The position numbers were made by a program, and so were the translations under genes. The notes under the pieces are model-generated. The model was not told the origin of the DNA. It saw nothing but the letters and a program-made list of their open reading frames with translations, and made no database searches. This document shows, piece after piece, positions 36,501-44,293 of a stretch of 64,000 nucleotides of DNA (position 1 is its first letter; every line of letters begins with the position of its first letter). The DNA comes from Phycisphaerae bacterium. Its GTDB lineage: Bacteria; Planctomycetota; Phycisphaerae; UBA1845; UTPLA1. Location: the NCBI GenBank assembly GCA_035275405.1, contig DATEMU010000012.1, positions 124,001 through 188,000 of the forward strand, in the 5' to 3' direction.

Positions 36501-38142
36501 CCAATACATGGGTGGGCCGACGCCGGGGACCGACACGATTACTGCATCGGGCACTATCGACGGCGTGGCCTTCAATTGTGAGGCGACGAAAGAATGGGTC
36601 GACAGCGGCTGTCTGATCGATCCGTTCACGGACACGAACCAGGTAGGCGAAGACCACACCGTAACCGTGACGGTCTTGCGGACCGAACCGCCGGACACGC
36701 CGGCGGTCAACGCGATCGTCAACTTCACGGTGACCGGCACCAACAACGCCGCGGGCGTCGGAGTGACGGATGTCAACGGCCAAGCCTCGTTTACCTACAC
36801 CAGCAATGGGACGCCGGGAACGGACACCATCGCCGCCGACACGGTCGTGGACGGTGTGGACGTTCACTGCGAAGCCACCAAGGAGTGGATCGATGTGGGA
36901 TGCGATATTGTGCCGCTCGACGATACCAATCTGGTCGGGACGCTGCACAACCTGACGATCAGCGTCACCAAGGACGGCGCTCCCGCTGCGAACCAGCTCG
37001 TGGCCGTCAACATCCTTGCCGGACCCAACGCCGGGTTCGCGAACTTCGTCCAAACCGGCCCACTGAACGGCAATCCTGCCGGGCAGGCGAGCCTCAGCTA
37101 TCTGAGCAACGGCAATCCGGGCACGGACACGATCCGTGCGTCGGGCACCATCTCGGGTGTGCCGTTCCAGTGCGAGGCGACCAAGACGTGGATCAGCGCC
37201 TCTTGCTCGCTGGCGCCGGCCGCGGATACCAATCAGGAAAACACTCAGCACACCGTGACAATCACGGTTCTGAAAAACGGCGCTCCCGCGCCCGGCATTG
37301 ACATTACCTACAACATCATCAGCGGTCCCAATACGGGCCTGGTGTTAATGAACACGACCAACGGAGCGGGGCACTCCTCGTTTACTTACACCGGCGCGGG
37401 CGGTCCCGGAACCGACACGATCCAGGCGACCGGCGAAGTCGACGGCGTGCCCATCCTCTGCACCGCGACGAAGACTTGGGTGCCCGACGACGACGATAAC
37501 ATCTCGCCGGACGAAGAAGACGAATGCCCGAATAACGGCGATGGAAACAGCGACGGCATTCCGGACAGCCTCCAGGACAACGTCGCCTGTTTCCGGGATA
37601 TCTACGGCGAATTCGTGACGATCGTCTCCCCGGCCGGGACGCGGCTGACGGGCGTCATGGCCCTGTTACCGCCGGATGAAGTGATCGTGCCGCCGGATGT
37701 GACCTTCCCGAGAGGGTTCTTCAAGTTCAACGTGGAAGGGATCTTCCCGGTCGGCAGCGCGATCGTGGTCGACATGATCATGCATTCGGATCCGGCGATG
37801 AACACCTACTACAAGTTCGGCCCGTCGCCGGTCATCCCCGTCGACCACTATTACAGCTTCCTCTTCGACGGAACGACCGGTGCGGAGATCGCCGACAACG
37901 TGGTCCACCTCCACCTCGTGGACGGCATGCGCGGCGATCACGATCTGGAGGCGAACGGGATCATCGTCGAGCCGGGCGCCCCGGGCTTGCAGGCGGACAA
38001 TCCCGCCCCGATCACCCCCAGCGCAAGCTGCGGCTTGTGCGGGGCCGTCAGCGCCACGTCGATGCTCGCGATGCTCCTTGGGATGATGGGCATCCGATTT
38101 TCACGGCGGCGGGAAAGAGGGAGTTCGCCGCTCATGCGTTGA
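33571..38142 (+). CDS. Giant surface protein: ten Ig-like repeats, choice-of-anchor-like domain, C-terminal Cys/TM tail
   Basis: From ATG 33571 the protein has 1523 residues (ATG 33565 is possible but too near the GAGGGG site). A signal peptide ends near STARAVDS. After an N-terminal domain of about 300 residues come ten Ig-like (Big_1-like) repeats of about 100 residues, with recurring ECEATKEWID, VTVTV, VGVTDVNGQASFTYTSNG and PGTDTI motifs and one Cys pair around each boundary. An acidic Ca-binding-like linker (DDDDNISPDEEDECP) leads to a domain resembling choice-of-anchor U (FPRGFFKFNVEG, YYKFG, NGIIVEPGAPG). The end is CGLCG, a hydrophobic segment SATSMLAMLLGMMGI and RRRER, a sorting-signal layout. 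A cell-surface adhesin is likely. Confidence 0.8.
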   Translation: MSSRFTSSVGINRPAKALATPMRCMVLAAIGLFALSASTARAVDSFAQGTMTVDANSAVTGAFDTVDLAPEIAASANTDWPAGTTFTLTAPTHFVFDTTIPASAIVQAPGDLTLANGGIEIPAANTIVFTVTVASTIPSTVEFPDLRLRAVDCIGGTVGDAADILLTVTPGPGGSTVLVDVPLVDVTVVPGATGAPNAGLDHFDVSAAPLIQVAGSPIVITLTARDLCDNPIPNFAPESPITITATGGAAIRTFASGGAANALTINDNLNNTATIPVLTLFDANGQGTFEVTSPTGEDPPITIAATLGAAAGSVDVQWITASCLLSPSGILRPVNTLHAVTATLTQNGGTPVAGVDVTFSVTAGPNLGAGGVVATNALGQATFVYAGGPNTGIDTIQATGLIGAVPFICTDPNAVEWISPTCSIAALPPTAAGGAQLVAVDVERRPGVDAPDGTPVTLTILSGPNAGHVDVQPTAAGIATFNYNDVGGAGLDTLRASGSIAGAAFECIQTKEWIQPTCMLDPPADVNAVNSVHSVDITLLRRPGVPAAGVTVTIDVTAGPNAAVAPQMIMTDAAGHFVAPFLYMGGATAGTDTITASGTIDGVAFMCEATKEWIDSGCAIDPFSDTNQAGTDHTVTVTVLRTTSPDPAVNAIVNFTVSGINVDAGVGVTDVNGQASFTYTSNGTPGLDTIEADTVVDGVDIHCEATKEWIDAQCSIDPPTDTNPVGTIHQVTVTVTENGGVPAPVVAVNFEIVSGPNAPFADADITNLIDGTVTFSYPSNGNPGTDEIRVFGTIGGPPGGADFECTATKTWEVVPSCVIAPMAPSIVGGMQTVNVDVESGPGLDAPDGTIVNFVVLAGPNVLAGGSDTTTAGAADFTYMSNGLAGVDTIRANGTINGVPFECLAIKEWIDPTCELDPPTDVNRVNTAHEVNITLLRRPGVPAAGVSVTIDVTAGPNAAAVAPQMILTDAAGQFAAPFQYMGGPTPGTDTITASGTIDGVAFNCEATKEWVDSGCLIDPFTDTNQVGEDHTVTVTVLRTEPPDTPAVNAIVNFTVTGTNNAAGVGVTDVNGQASFTYTSNGTPGTDTIAADTVVDGVDVHCEATKEWIDVGCDIVPLDDTNLVGTLHNLTISVTKDGAPAANQLVAVNILAGPNAGFANFVQTGPLNGNPAGQASLSYLSNGNPGTDTIRASGTISGVPFQCEATKTWISASCSLAPAADTNQENTQHTVTITVLKNGAPAPGIDITYNIISGPNTGLVLMNTTNGAGHSSFTYTGAGGPGTDTIQATGEVDGVPILCTATKTWVPDDDDNISPDEEDECPNNGDGNSDGIPDSLQDNVACFRDIYGEFVTIVSPAGTRLTGVMALLPPDEVIVPPDVTFPRGFFKFNVEGIFPVGSAIVVDMIMHSDPAMNTYYKFGPSPVIPVDHYYSFLFDGTTGAEIADNVVHLHLVDGMRGDHDLEANGIIVEPGAPGLQADNPAPITPSASCGLCGAVSATSMLAMLLGMMGIRFSRRRERGSSPLMR

Positions 38143-38177
38143 AGTTTTGGCGAGATTTGCGTCGCCAACATGGATTC

Positions 38178-38224
38178 GGCCGCTGCGGACACGGGAGGGG
38201 GATGTCCGTGGCGGCCGTTTTTCT
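38178..38224 (+). terminator. Intrinsic terminator after the Ig-repeat gene
   Basis: Two stacked 6-bp stems (GGCCGC/GCGGCC and CGGACA/TGTCCG) separated by a TG/TG bulge are followed by GTTTTTCTT, 36 nt after the stop. Confidence 0.75.
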
Positions 38225-38250
38225 TGACAGAAAGCCCTTTCCCGGCCCGT

Positions 38251-38279
38251 TTGACGAGAACCACGGACCCTCCGACAAT
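38251..38279 (+). promoter_or_regulatory. Sigma-70-type promoter
   Basis: TTGACG (38251-38256), a 17-nt spacer and GACAAT (38274-38279) lie just after the terminator and about 70 nt before the next start codon. A second TTGACA at 38224 has no partner -10. Confidence 0.6.
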
Positions 38280-38356
38280 ACATGGCCCGGCTCGGGGCGG
38301 GTGCGAACGTGGCGCTCGATCCTGCTGCGACTTGCCGGCGACATGAGGGTTTTGTG

Positions 38357-39442
38357 ATGTTGAGGCGAATTTGGGCTTGCGCGATTCTTTGGGGGATGGG
38401 TATCGGCACGCTGACGCCGATAGTCCGGGCCGATTCGGGACCGTGGTCGTCCCCCTATTTGCCGGCGAGCGAGGCCGACGTGAAGAGGCTCCTGGAGGAT
38501 CGCACGAGGTTCATCCAGGAAAATTACCAACTCCCGCCCGCGGAGTCAGCCAAGGTACTGCAGGCGCTCAACGGACTGGTGTCGGTACAGGAGCGTTATC
38601 AACGGGAGATCGCCCTGACGCTCGATCGACTGCGCCTGGTCATCACGTTGGTGGGCACGGAACCCGCGCTGGCCAGCCCCGATCAGCAGTCCCAGGTGGC
38701 CAAGTATCGCGGCCAGTATCATCGGTTGTTGTCCAAGGCCCCGATGAGCCTGCAGAACATCGTGAAAATGACCGAGGCGTCGCTCTCGACGGAACAGATT
38801 ACGCCGGCGCGCGGGCGAATCGAGGCCAGGTTCGCTGACGCGGTGAAGATCAGCGGAATTCCTTTTGCCATCGAAAACCTCGATGCCCTGGCCTGCGGGC
38901 CGCTGCATCCCGGCAAGCGGCCGGAGATTCGAATGCCCTCGCCCGAGACGGCGCCCATCGCCCAGGCTCCGGCCGCGCCGATGCCGCCGATTCAAAGACC
39001 TAAGACGGACGCCCCCGTACGCCCAACGCCCCCGACTATCCCCACGCCGCCGCGCCCGGTGGGTCCGGCGCCGCCCCCCAATGTCGGACCGCCGCCGCCC
39101 CAACCGACCGCGCCCGTGGCGCCCGCGCCGCCGACCACCCAGTGGCCGGAACTCGTCAAGGGATCCGCGGACAAGTTCGACTTCTCCGCCGATCAGCGGA
39201 CGAGCGCAGAGATGGTGTTGACGCAATCCCAGACCCGGGCCGAGGAGCATCGCCAGCGCAACCAGGCGGCCTATGACGAGGCGGCGAAGCTGAGCGACGA
39301 AGACGCCAAGATGAAGAAGCTCCAGGAGTTAAACAAGCCGGTCGATGCGATCTACGAACAGATGCAACGGCGAATCGAATCCATTGCCTCCATGGAACAA
39401 AAGAACAAGGCGGCGCAAAAAGAAAAGGCCCCCAAGAACTGA
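38357..39442 (+). CDS. Secreted Pro-rich protein of unknown function
   Basis: From ATG 38357 the protein has 361 residues. A signal peptide ends near TPIVRADS. The first half is helical (ASEADVKRLLEDRTRFIQENY, VQERYQREIALTLDRLRLV). A Pro-rich linker of about 60 residues (PTPPTIPTPPRPVG and similar) separates it from a second helical, highly charged domain with SADQRTSAEMVLTQSQTRAEEH and a Lys-rich end. No catalytic motif is visible. The layout suggests a periplasmic linker or coiled-coil protein. It has its own promoter and may be transcribed with tdh-kbl downstream, 30 nt away. Confidence 0.6.
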   Translation: MLRRIWACAILWGMGIGTLTPIVRADSGPWSSPYLPASEADVKRLLEDRTRFIQENYQLPPAESAKVLQALNGLVSVQERYQREIALTLDRLRLVITLVGTEPALASPDQQSQVAKYRGQYHRLLSKAPMSLQNIVKMTEASLSTEQITPARGRIEARFADAVKISGIPFAIENLDALACGPLHPGKRPEIRMPSPETAPIAQAPAAPMPPIQRPKTDAPVRPTPPTIPTPPRPVGPAPPPNVGPPPPQPTAPVAPAPPTTQWPELVKGSADKFDFSADQRTSAEMVLTQSQTRAEEHRQRNQAAYDEAAKLSDEDAKMKKLQELNKPVDAIYEQMQRRIESIASMEQKNKAAQKEKAPKN

Positions 39443-39472
39443 CTCACTCGCCCCTTCGCGCAGGAACCCTTC

Positions 39473-40546
39473 ATGTCCGGTTCGGCGACTCTGCCCACGA
39501 CGATGGCGTGTCTTCGTAAGCCCCGGGCGGCGCCGGGGCTGGACTACGAGGATAGCGCGCCCTTGCCGCAACTCGGCCCGCGCGACGTGCTTATCAAGGT
39601 GCGCAAGGCCGGAATCTGCGGGACGGATCGCGGCATCTACGAATGGGGACCGTGGGCGCAATCGCGCATCAAGGTCGGAATCATCATCGGACATGAAGTG
39701 ATGGGAACCGTCGTCGCCGTGGGCAACGCGGTCGAGGCAATCCAGCCCGGTCAGCGTGTCTCCGTCGAGGGCCACATCGGTTGCGGATCGTGTTTTAGCT
39801 GCAAGACCGGCAACGCCCACGTTTGTGACCACGTCCGGATCATCGGTATCGATCGCGACGGCTCGTTCGCACAATACCTCGCCGTCCCCTACCGCAACGT
39901 CTGGCCCCTCGATCCGCAGATTCCTGACGACGTGGCGGCGATCATGGACCCACTCGGCAATGCCGTCCATACCGTGATGACGGCGGGCGTATCGGGTAAG
40001 TCGGTGCTCATCACCGGCGCGGGCATGATCGGGCTCATGGCCGTGACCGTCGCCAAGGCGGCCGGCGTCGGACGATTGATCGTCGCGGACATCAACGATC
40101 GGAACTTAGCGCTGGCGAAAGAGTTGGGCGCGGATCACACGCTCAAGACGACGCAGGCCGGATGGATCGAGGAAGCCAAAAAACTGACGCGGGGGTTGGG
40201 GCCGGACGTGGTGTGCGAAATGAGCGGCGCGACGAAGGCGATCAATGGAGGCCTCGCGGCGCTGCGCAATTGCGGGACGATGGCGATCCTCGGGCTGCCC
40301 AAAGAGGACGTGCCCATCAACTTCAACGATCACGTCATCTTCAAGGGAGCGCGGATCATCGGGATCAACGGCCGCCGGATGTTCGAGACCTGGTACCAGA
40401 TGGAGGACCTGATCCTATCCGGCCGCGTGAGGCTCGACCCGATCATCACGCATCGAATTCCATTGAAGGATTTCGAGCGGGGATTCAAGCTCATGCAGGC
40501 GGGCGAAGCGATCAAGGTGATTCTCAACATCGAGGACGGGCGATGA
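39473..40546 (+). CDS. tdh: L-threonine 3-dehydrogenase, Zn-dependent MDR family
   Basis: A 357-residue medium-chain dehydrogenase. Catalytic Zn site: AGICGTDRGIYEW and GHEVMG; structural Zn site: GHIGCGSCFSCKTGNAHVC with four cysteines; NAD-binding loop: LITGAGMIGLMAV. The pattern CGTD-x-IYEW and GHE-x-x-G is that of Tdh, which oxidises threonine to 2-amino-3-ketobutyrate. The next gene, kbl, overlaps its stop by 4 nt (ATGA) and encodes the following enzyme, so the pair converts threonine to glycine and acetyl-CoA. This context makes the assignment firm among MDR paralogues. ATG 39503 (after 10 residues) is an alternative start. Confidence 0.9.
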   Translation: MSGSATLPTTMACLRKPRAAPGLDYEDSAPLPQLGPRDVLIKVRKAGICGTDRGIYEWGPWAQSRIKVGIIIGHEVMGTVVAVGNAVEAIQPGQRVSVEGHIGCGSCFSCKTGNAHVCDHVRIIGIDRDGSFAQYLAVPYRNVWPLDPQIPDDVAAIMDPLGNAVHTVMTAGVSGKSVLITGAGMIGLMAVTVAKAAGVGRLIVADINDRNLALAKELGADHTLKTTQAGWIEEAKKLTRGLGPDVVCEMSGATKAINGGLAALRNCGTMAILGLPKEDVPINFNDHVIFKGARIIGINGRRMFETWYQMEDLILSGRVRLDPIITHRIPLKDFERGFKLMQAGEAIKVILNIEDGR

Positions 40547-41733
40547 CCGCGGGTGTCTGGCAGACGATCGACGATGACCTGGCCCGTTTGCGGGACGCCG
40601 GTCAGCACAAGACCTTTCGCACGCTCAAGCGACCGATGGGGGCGGAGTCGGAGATTGAAGGCGTCGGCCGCGTCGTCGTGCTTTGCTCGAATGACTATCT
40701 GGGACTGGCGAACCACCCCGAGGTCGTCGCGGCGTCGCTCGAAGCGGGGAAGAAATGGGGCGCGGGGACTGGTTCGGTACGGTTCATCTGCGGAACCTTT
40801 GACTACCACCACGAGTTGGAGCGGCGGATTGCCGATCTGTCGGCGACGCCGGCGGCAACGACCTACGTGTCTTGCTGGAACGCCAACGAGGCGGTCATCG
40901 CCACGCTCATGGCCTCCGGCGGCGATTCGGTCATCGCCATCAGCGACGAACTGAACCACGCGTCGATCATCGATGCGATCCGCCTGGGCCGGCAGATCAA
41001 CAAGGAATCCAAGTCCGCGGTTTACAAGCATTCCGACATGGACGCCCTGGAGCGCTGCCTGAAAGAGGCGGCGGGCGTTCCCAGCAAGATCGTCATCACC
41101 GATGGCGTTTTCAGCATGGAGGGCGACATCGCCAGGCTGGACGTGATTCATCGGCTCTGCGCGGAACACGGGGCCATGCTCATTGTCGACGATTCGCACG
41201 GCGTCGGCGTCTGCGGTCCGACCGGCCGCGGCGTCGCCGAGCATTACGGCCTGCACGGCAAGATCGACGGTATGACCGGGACGCTGGGTAAGGCGCTGGG
41301 GGGCGCGGCGGGCGGTTACGTCGCGTCGCGGTCGAGTTTGATCGAGCTGATGATACAGAAATCCCGGCCGCAGATTTTTTCCAATGGCCTGCCCGCGACC
41401 TCGGCGGCGGCGGCGTCAAAAGCAATCGAAATCCTGATGCGGGATACGATGCGCGTGGAGAAGCTGCGGGGGAACGTCAAGTACATGCGTGAGGGCCTAG
41501 CCCAGCTCGGCTTCGAGACGCGCCAGGGTCCCAGCGCCATCACGCCGATCCTGTTGGGCCAGACGGCCAAAGCCATCGCCGCGAGCAAGCGGCTTCTCGA
41601 ACTGGGCGTCTTCGTCATTGGCTTCGGATATCCGGTCGTTCCCGAAGGCACGGCTCGGCTCCGTGTCCAGATTTCCGCGGCACATGAGCGTGAACACCTC
41701 GATCGGGCGCTCGAGGCGTTCAAGAAGCTTTAG
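40543..41733 (+). CDS. kbl: Glycine C-acetyltransferase (2-amino-3-ketobutyrate CoA ligase)
   Basis: A 396-residue PLP enzyme of the alpha-oxoamine synthase family. The substrate segment CSNDYLGLANHP, the AGTGSVRFICGT loop, DDSHGVGVCGPTGRG (Asp and His contacting PLP) and the PLP-lysine in TGTLGKALGGAAGGY are all present. It cleaves 2-amino-3-ketobutyrate with CoA to glycine and acetyl-CoA. The start ATG 40543 overlaps the stop of tdh, which identifies it as Kbl rather than BioF or ALAS. Longer in-frame extension into tdh is rejected because the upstream peptide is an out-of-frame reading of tdh. Confidence 0.92.
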   Translation: MTAGVWQTIDDDLARLRDAGQHKTFRTLKRPMGAESEIEGVGRVVVLCSNDYLGLANHPEVVAASLEAGKKWGAGTGSVRFICGTFDYHHELERRIADLSATPAATTYVSCWNANEAVIATLMASGGDSVIAISDELNHASIIDAIRLGRQINKESKSAVYKHSDMDALERCLKEAAGVPSKIVITDGVFSMEGDIARLDVIHRLCAEHGAMLIVDDSHGVGVCGPTGRGVAEHYGLHGKIDGMTGTLGKALGGAAGGYVASRSSLIELMIQKSRPQIFSNGLPATSAAAASKAIEILMRDTMRVEKLRGNVKYMREGLAQLGFETRQGPSAITPILLGQTAKAIAASKRLLELGVFVIGFGYPVVPEGTARLRVQISAAHEREHLDRALEAFKKL

Positions 41734-41793
41734 ACGGAAACGATGTCATTGCGATTCGACTGACGCGGCCTCCGTTGCTAAGCTCGCACGGCC

Positions 41794-42603
41794 ATGCTTC
41801 CGACATTTCTCACCCAACTCGCCGCCGGCTGCTATCTAACGATCAGTCTGTCGGCGATGCGACAGGTGAGTTGGCGTTATCTGCGTTTAATCGCCGTCGT
41901 GACGCTCGTGTTGCTGTTCATCGCAGGCGGGCTCTTTTATCGGGAAATCGGTGCGAAGGAGTGGGCGCACCACTGGCGGCCCCTGATCGGGATGGCGGTC
42001 GCCGCGGTCGCGGGCTCGATTTGGCTCTTCGTCAATTCGGTCCAGGCCGATCGGATCGGCGGGGCCCAGCGCCTGTGCGCCGTTACGGCGGGGCTCGCAG
42101 CGCTGGCGACGGCGATCGTGCTGGCCCATCGGCCCGACGACATCGTCGGCGTTGGGCAACAGGATGCCACCGCCGTGCGGCTGCCCGTGGCGACGACGAC
42201 GGCGCTGGGCGCGATGCTGCTGGGTTCGGCAACGGCGGCGATGTTGCTGGGCCATCGTTATCTGACGGATACGGGGATGCCGATCGCGCCGTTGCGGCGG
42301 CTCGCGATGATCTACGTCGGAGCGGTGATCGCGCGGGGCGCGTGGGTGATCGCGGCGAGCGTGCCGCTATGGACAGGGGAATATCGGCCGGGCGGTGATG
42401 TTGTTTGGTTTTGGTTGATGATCTCGGTGCGGCTCGGCGTGGGCATCCTGGTGACGGGGGTTTTTGCGTGGATGGCCTGGGATTGCGTTCGACGGAGGGC
42501 GACGCAATCGGCGACGGCGCTGTTTTATTTGTCAATGATCCTCGTGTTCCTCGGCGAACTCGCGGCACAGTTTTTGTTGCGCTCGGAAAACCTGCCCGTG
42601 TAG
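41794..42603 (+). CDS. Multi-pass membrane protein of unknown function
   Basis: A 269-residue protein with about seven hydrophobic segments: FLTQLAAGCYLTISL, LIAVVTLVLLFIAGGLF, IGMAVAAVAGSIWLFV, VTAGLAALATAIVLA, TALGAMLLGSATAAMLLG, MIYVGAVIARGAWVIAA, VRLGVGILVTGVFAWMAW and a last one near ALFYLSMILVFLG. A conserved-looking GHRYLTDTGMPI lies in the middle loop. It has no catalytic motif I know. No Shine-Dalgarno site is evident. It precedes the glycosyltransferase gene by 68 nt. Confidence 0.65.
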   Translation: MLPTFLTQLAAGCYLTISLSAMRQVSWRYLRLIAVVTLVLLFIAGGLFYREIGAKEWAHHWRPLIGMAVAAVAGSIWLFVNSVQADRIGGAQRLCAVTAGLAALATAIVLAHRPDDIVGVGQQDATAVRLPVATTTALGAMLLGSATAAMLLGHRYLTDTGMPIAPLRRLAMIYVGAVIARGAWVIAASVPLWTGEYRPGGDVVWFWLMISVRLGVGILVTGVFAWMAWDCVRRRATQSATALFYLSMILVFLGELAAQFLLRSENLPV

Positions 42604-42607
42604 GCAG

Positions 42608-42624
42608 GGCGGGTTCCACCCGCC
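42608..42624. repeat. Short palindromic hairpin GGCGGGT/ACCCGCC
   Basis: A perfect 7-bp stem with a 3-nt loop immediately after the membrane-protein stop. It resembles the short palindromes scattered elsewhere in the window. Confidence 0.4.
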
Positions 42625-42671
42625 GAACCGCGCGCGATTCGCTTTCCTCGTTTTCGAGATGTGCATACTCG

Positions 42672-44174
42672 GTGATTGAAACAAGCGGCTGGCAGCGCCC
42701 GCCCTTCAACGAGCCTCAAGTCGATGCACCCACGATCACGCGATGGCTGGGCAAGCCCTGGCTCGTGGCCATCGCCTGGGCGGCGGTCATTCTCACGCTG
42801 GGTAGCGGCGTTCTTGGGGGCCTGCACCGGGGGATGAATGACGAGCCGGACTGGCGGGCTTTCTCCCGCGAGACGGGATACGTCTGGGAGCATCGCGCAA
42901 TTCCGCCGTGGACGGGGATGTTCGGCTATTTGCCCGGGGCGTTCCTTGCGCTGATGCCGTTTACCGTCTGGGCGCCGCGATGGCTCGGCGTGTCGCTGTT
43001 CGTTACGGCCAACACGCTCGCGGCCGTCGGGACGGCGTGGCTGCTATATCGATGGTGGTGGGTGCAACCGGCGCGGGAAGCGGGCCGGCCCACAGACGGC
43101 CGGCTCTTTGTCTGGCCGCTGTTCCTGATGGTGGCGCACTTCCAGCACGTGCTCCAGGGCAATCAACTCACGATCGGCGTGCTTTTTCTCTGCGTTACCG
43201 GGCTGACGCTGGTCCTGCAGCGGCGGGAGCTGACCGGCGGAGTTCTGGTCGGCCTGGCGGGTTGTCTGAAAGTGACGCCATTCTTCCTGCTGGTGTTCTT
43301 TGCGCTACAGCGGCGCTGGCGCGCCGTGTGGGGTCTGATGCTGGCGATTCTGCTGTTCGACGTTCTCCCCTCGTGCATGTTTTTTGGGATCGATGGGGCC
43401 GTGCGCGAGCACTCGAATTGGATTCGGCGCGTCGAATGGTATTCCAACCATCGGTTCATCGAGGACCCCTGGCTGCGGATCGGTCGGCACGGCCACGAGC
43501 ACAACTGCTCGCTGGCCGTCGTGCTAACGCGCTGGCTGAGGGCGGCGCCGACCGGAGACCATCAAGTGGTCGTCTTCGGCGACGCGCCGGCGGCGGAAAT
43601 TGAGGCCGCCCGCGCGAAGCTGCGTTCGGGCGAGCATCTGACCGTCGACCCGATGCCGCGCGACGCGTCCCCGTGGTCGATCGGCCGGTACACGCATTCG
43701 GATCGCTCCAAGATCCCCCGGTTCCACGCAGCCAACTGGTCCGCGCCCATTGTCTGGGGGATTTGGATCGTGCTCGAAGCCCTCGTAATCGGCGGCATCC
43801 TGATCGCAACGGCGGTATCGCGCCGAGGTCCGCCAAACAGCGCTTCGTTTACGGCGCAGGCAGCGCTCTGGTTGATCCTGATGCTGTGGCCATCGCCAAT
43901 GGTCCGTGATTATTACCTCGCCCTGGCGCTGCCGGCGTGCGTCGTAACGTGGCGCGCCGTTCTCGCGCGATCGTCACAGGGCCCAATGACGATTGGCACG
44001 CGACTGGCGGCGACGGCGGTGTTCGGATCGTACGTGAGTGTCTTGTGCCTTTCATGGGATGCGGCCAATTGGTATGGTGTGCATCTATTAACGCTCGTTG
44101 GGCTCGGAATGGCCTCGGTATGGGCTGGGTGTAACCCCGAAAGTGTGTGCAGGAATACGTCAACCGCGTCTTGA
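42672..44174 (+). CDS. GT87-like polytopic glycosyltransferase (DUF2029)
   Basis: From GTG 42672 the protein has 500 residues with about ten membrane segments. The N-terminal periplasmic loop has FSRETGYVWEHRAIPPWTGMFGYLPGAFLALM, given here in pieces (Asp in NDEPDW precedes it), and the pattern VAHFQHVLQGNQLTIGVLF with GQ/GNQ is characteristic of GT87 mannosyltransferase-like proteins, as is LKVTPFFLLVFF. Such enzymes transfer sugars from polyprenyl phosphate carriers to envelope glycolipids or glycans. A soluble insert follows around residue 290-350. The acceptor is unknown. The frame is open further upstream to 42405, but that part reads antiparallel to the preceding gene's coding and is not credible. 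Confidence 0.7.
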   Translation: MIETSGWQRPPFNEPQVDAPTITRWLGKPWLVAIAWAAVILTLGSGVLGGLHRGMNDEPDWRAFSRETGYVWEHRAIPPWTGMFGYLPGAFLALMPFTVWAPRWLGVSLFVTANTLAAVGTAWLLYRWWWVQPAREAGRPTDGRLFVWPLFLMVAHFQHVLQGNQLTIGVLFLCVTGLTLVLQRRELTGGVLVGLAGCLKVTPFFLLVFFALQRRWRAVWGLMLAILLFDVLPSCMFFGIDGAVREHSNWIRRVEWYSNHRFIEDPWLRIGRHGHEHNCSLAVVLTRWLRAAPTGDHQVVVFGDAPAAEIEAARAKLRSGEHLTVDPMPRDASPWSIGRYTHSDRSKIPRFHAANWSAPIVWGIWIVLEALVIGGILIATAVSRRGPPNSASFTAQAALWLILMLWPSPMVRDYYLALALPACVVTWRAVLARSSQGPMTIGTRLAATAVFGSYVSVLCLSWDAANWYGVHLLTLVGLGMASVWAGCNPESVCRNTSTAS

Positions 44175-44200
44175 TTCGTCGGGCCGGAAACCAGTAAGAT
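44171..44200 (+). promoter_or_regulatory. Candidate promoter of the GH15-like gene
   Basis: TTGATT (44171-44176) and TAAGAT (44195-44200) are separated by 18 nt. The terminator at 44244 lies between this promoter and the next start, so it could feed an attenuated leader. Confidence 0.4.
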
Positions 44201-44243
44201 ATTGGAGAGACGATTTTCCGCCCACTGGGGGGAGGGAACCGCG

Positions 44244-44266
44244 AAGGCCCTAGCAGGCCTTTTTAT
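44244..44266 (+). terminator. Intrinsic terminator between GT87-like and GH15-like genes
   Basis: A 6-bp stem AAGGCC/GGCCTT with loop CTAGCA runs into a T-rich tail (TTTTATT). It ends the upstream transcript or attenuates the next one. Confidence 0.65.
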
Positions 44267-44293
44267 TAACGGACCTAGTAAAACGTTTTAGTA

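Noticed and set aside
33739..37251. Long minus-strand open frames opposite the Ig-repeat protein (up to 583 codons).
   Set aside because: They are antisense mirrors caused by GC-rich codon bias; the composition is Arg/Gly/His-rich, without domains, and the plus strand has clear repeats and a signal peptide.
42405..42671. N-terminal extension of the GT87-like protein by 89 codons.
   Set aside because: That stretch is an out-of-frame reading of the upstream membrane-protein gene; the GTG at 42672 gives a sensible start.
44200..44293. Possible glycine or cyclic-di-GMP riboswitch before the GH15-like gene.
   Set aside because: The GGAGAG stretch lacks the conserved core of either class; only a promoter, a terminator and a palindrome can be supported.
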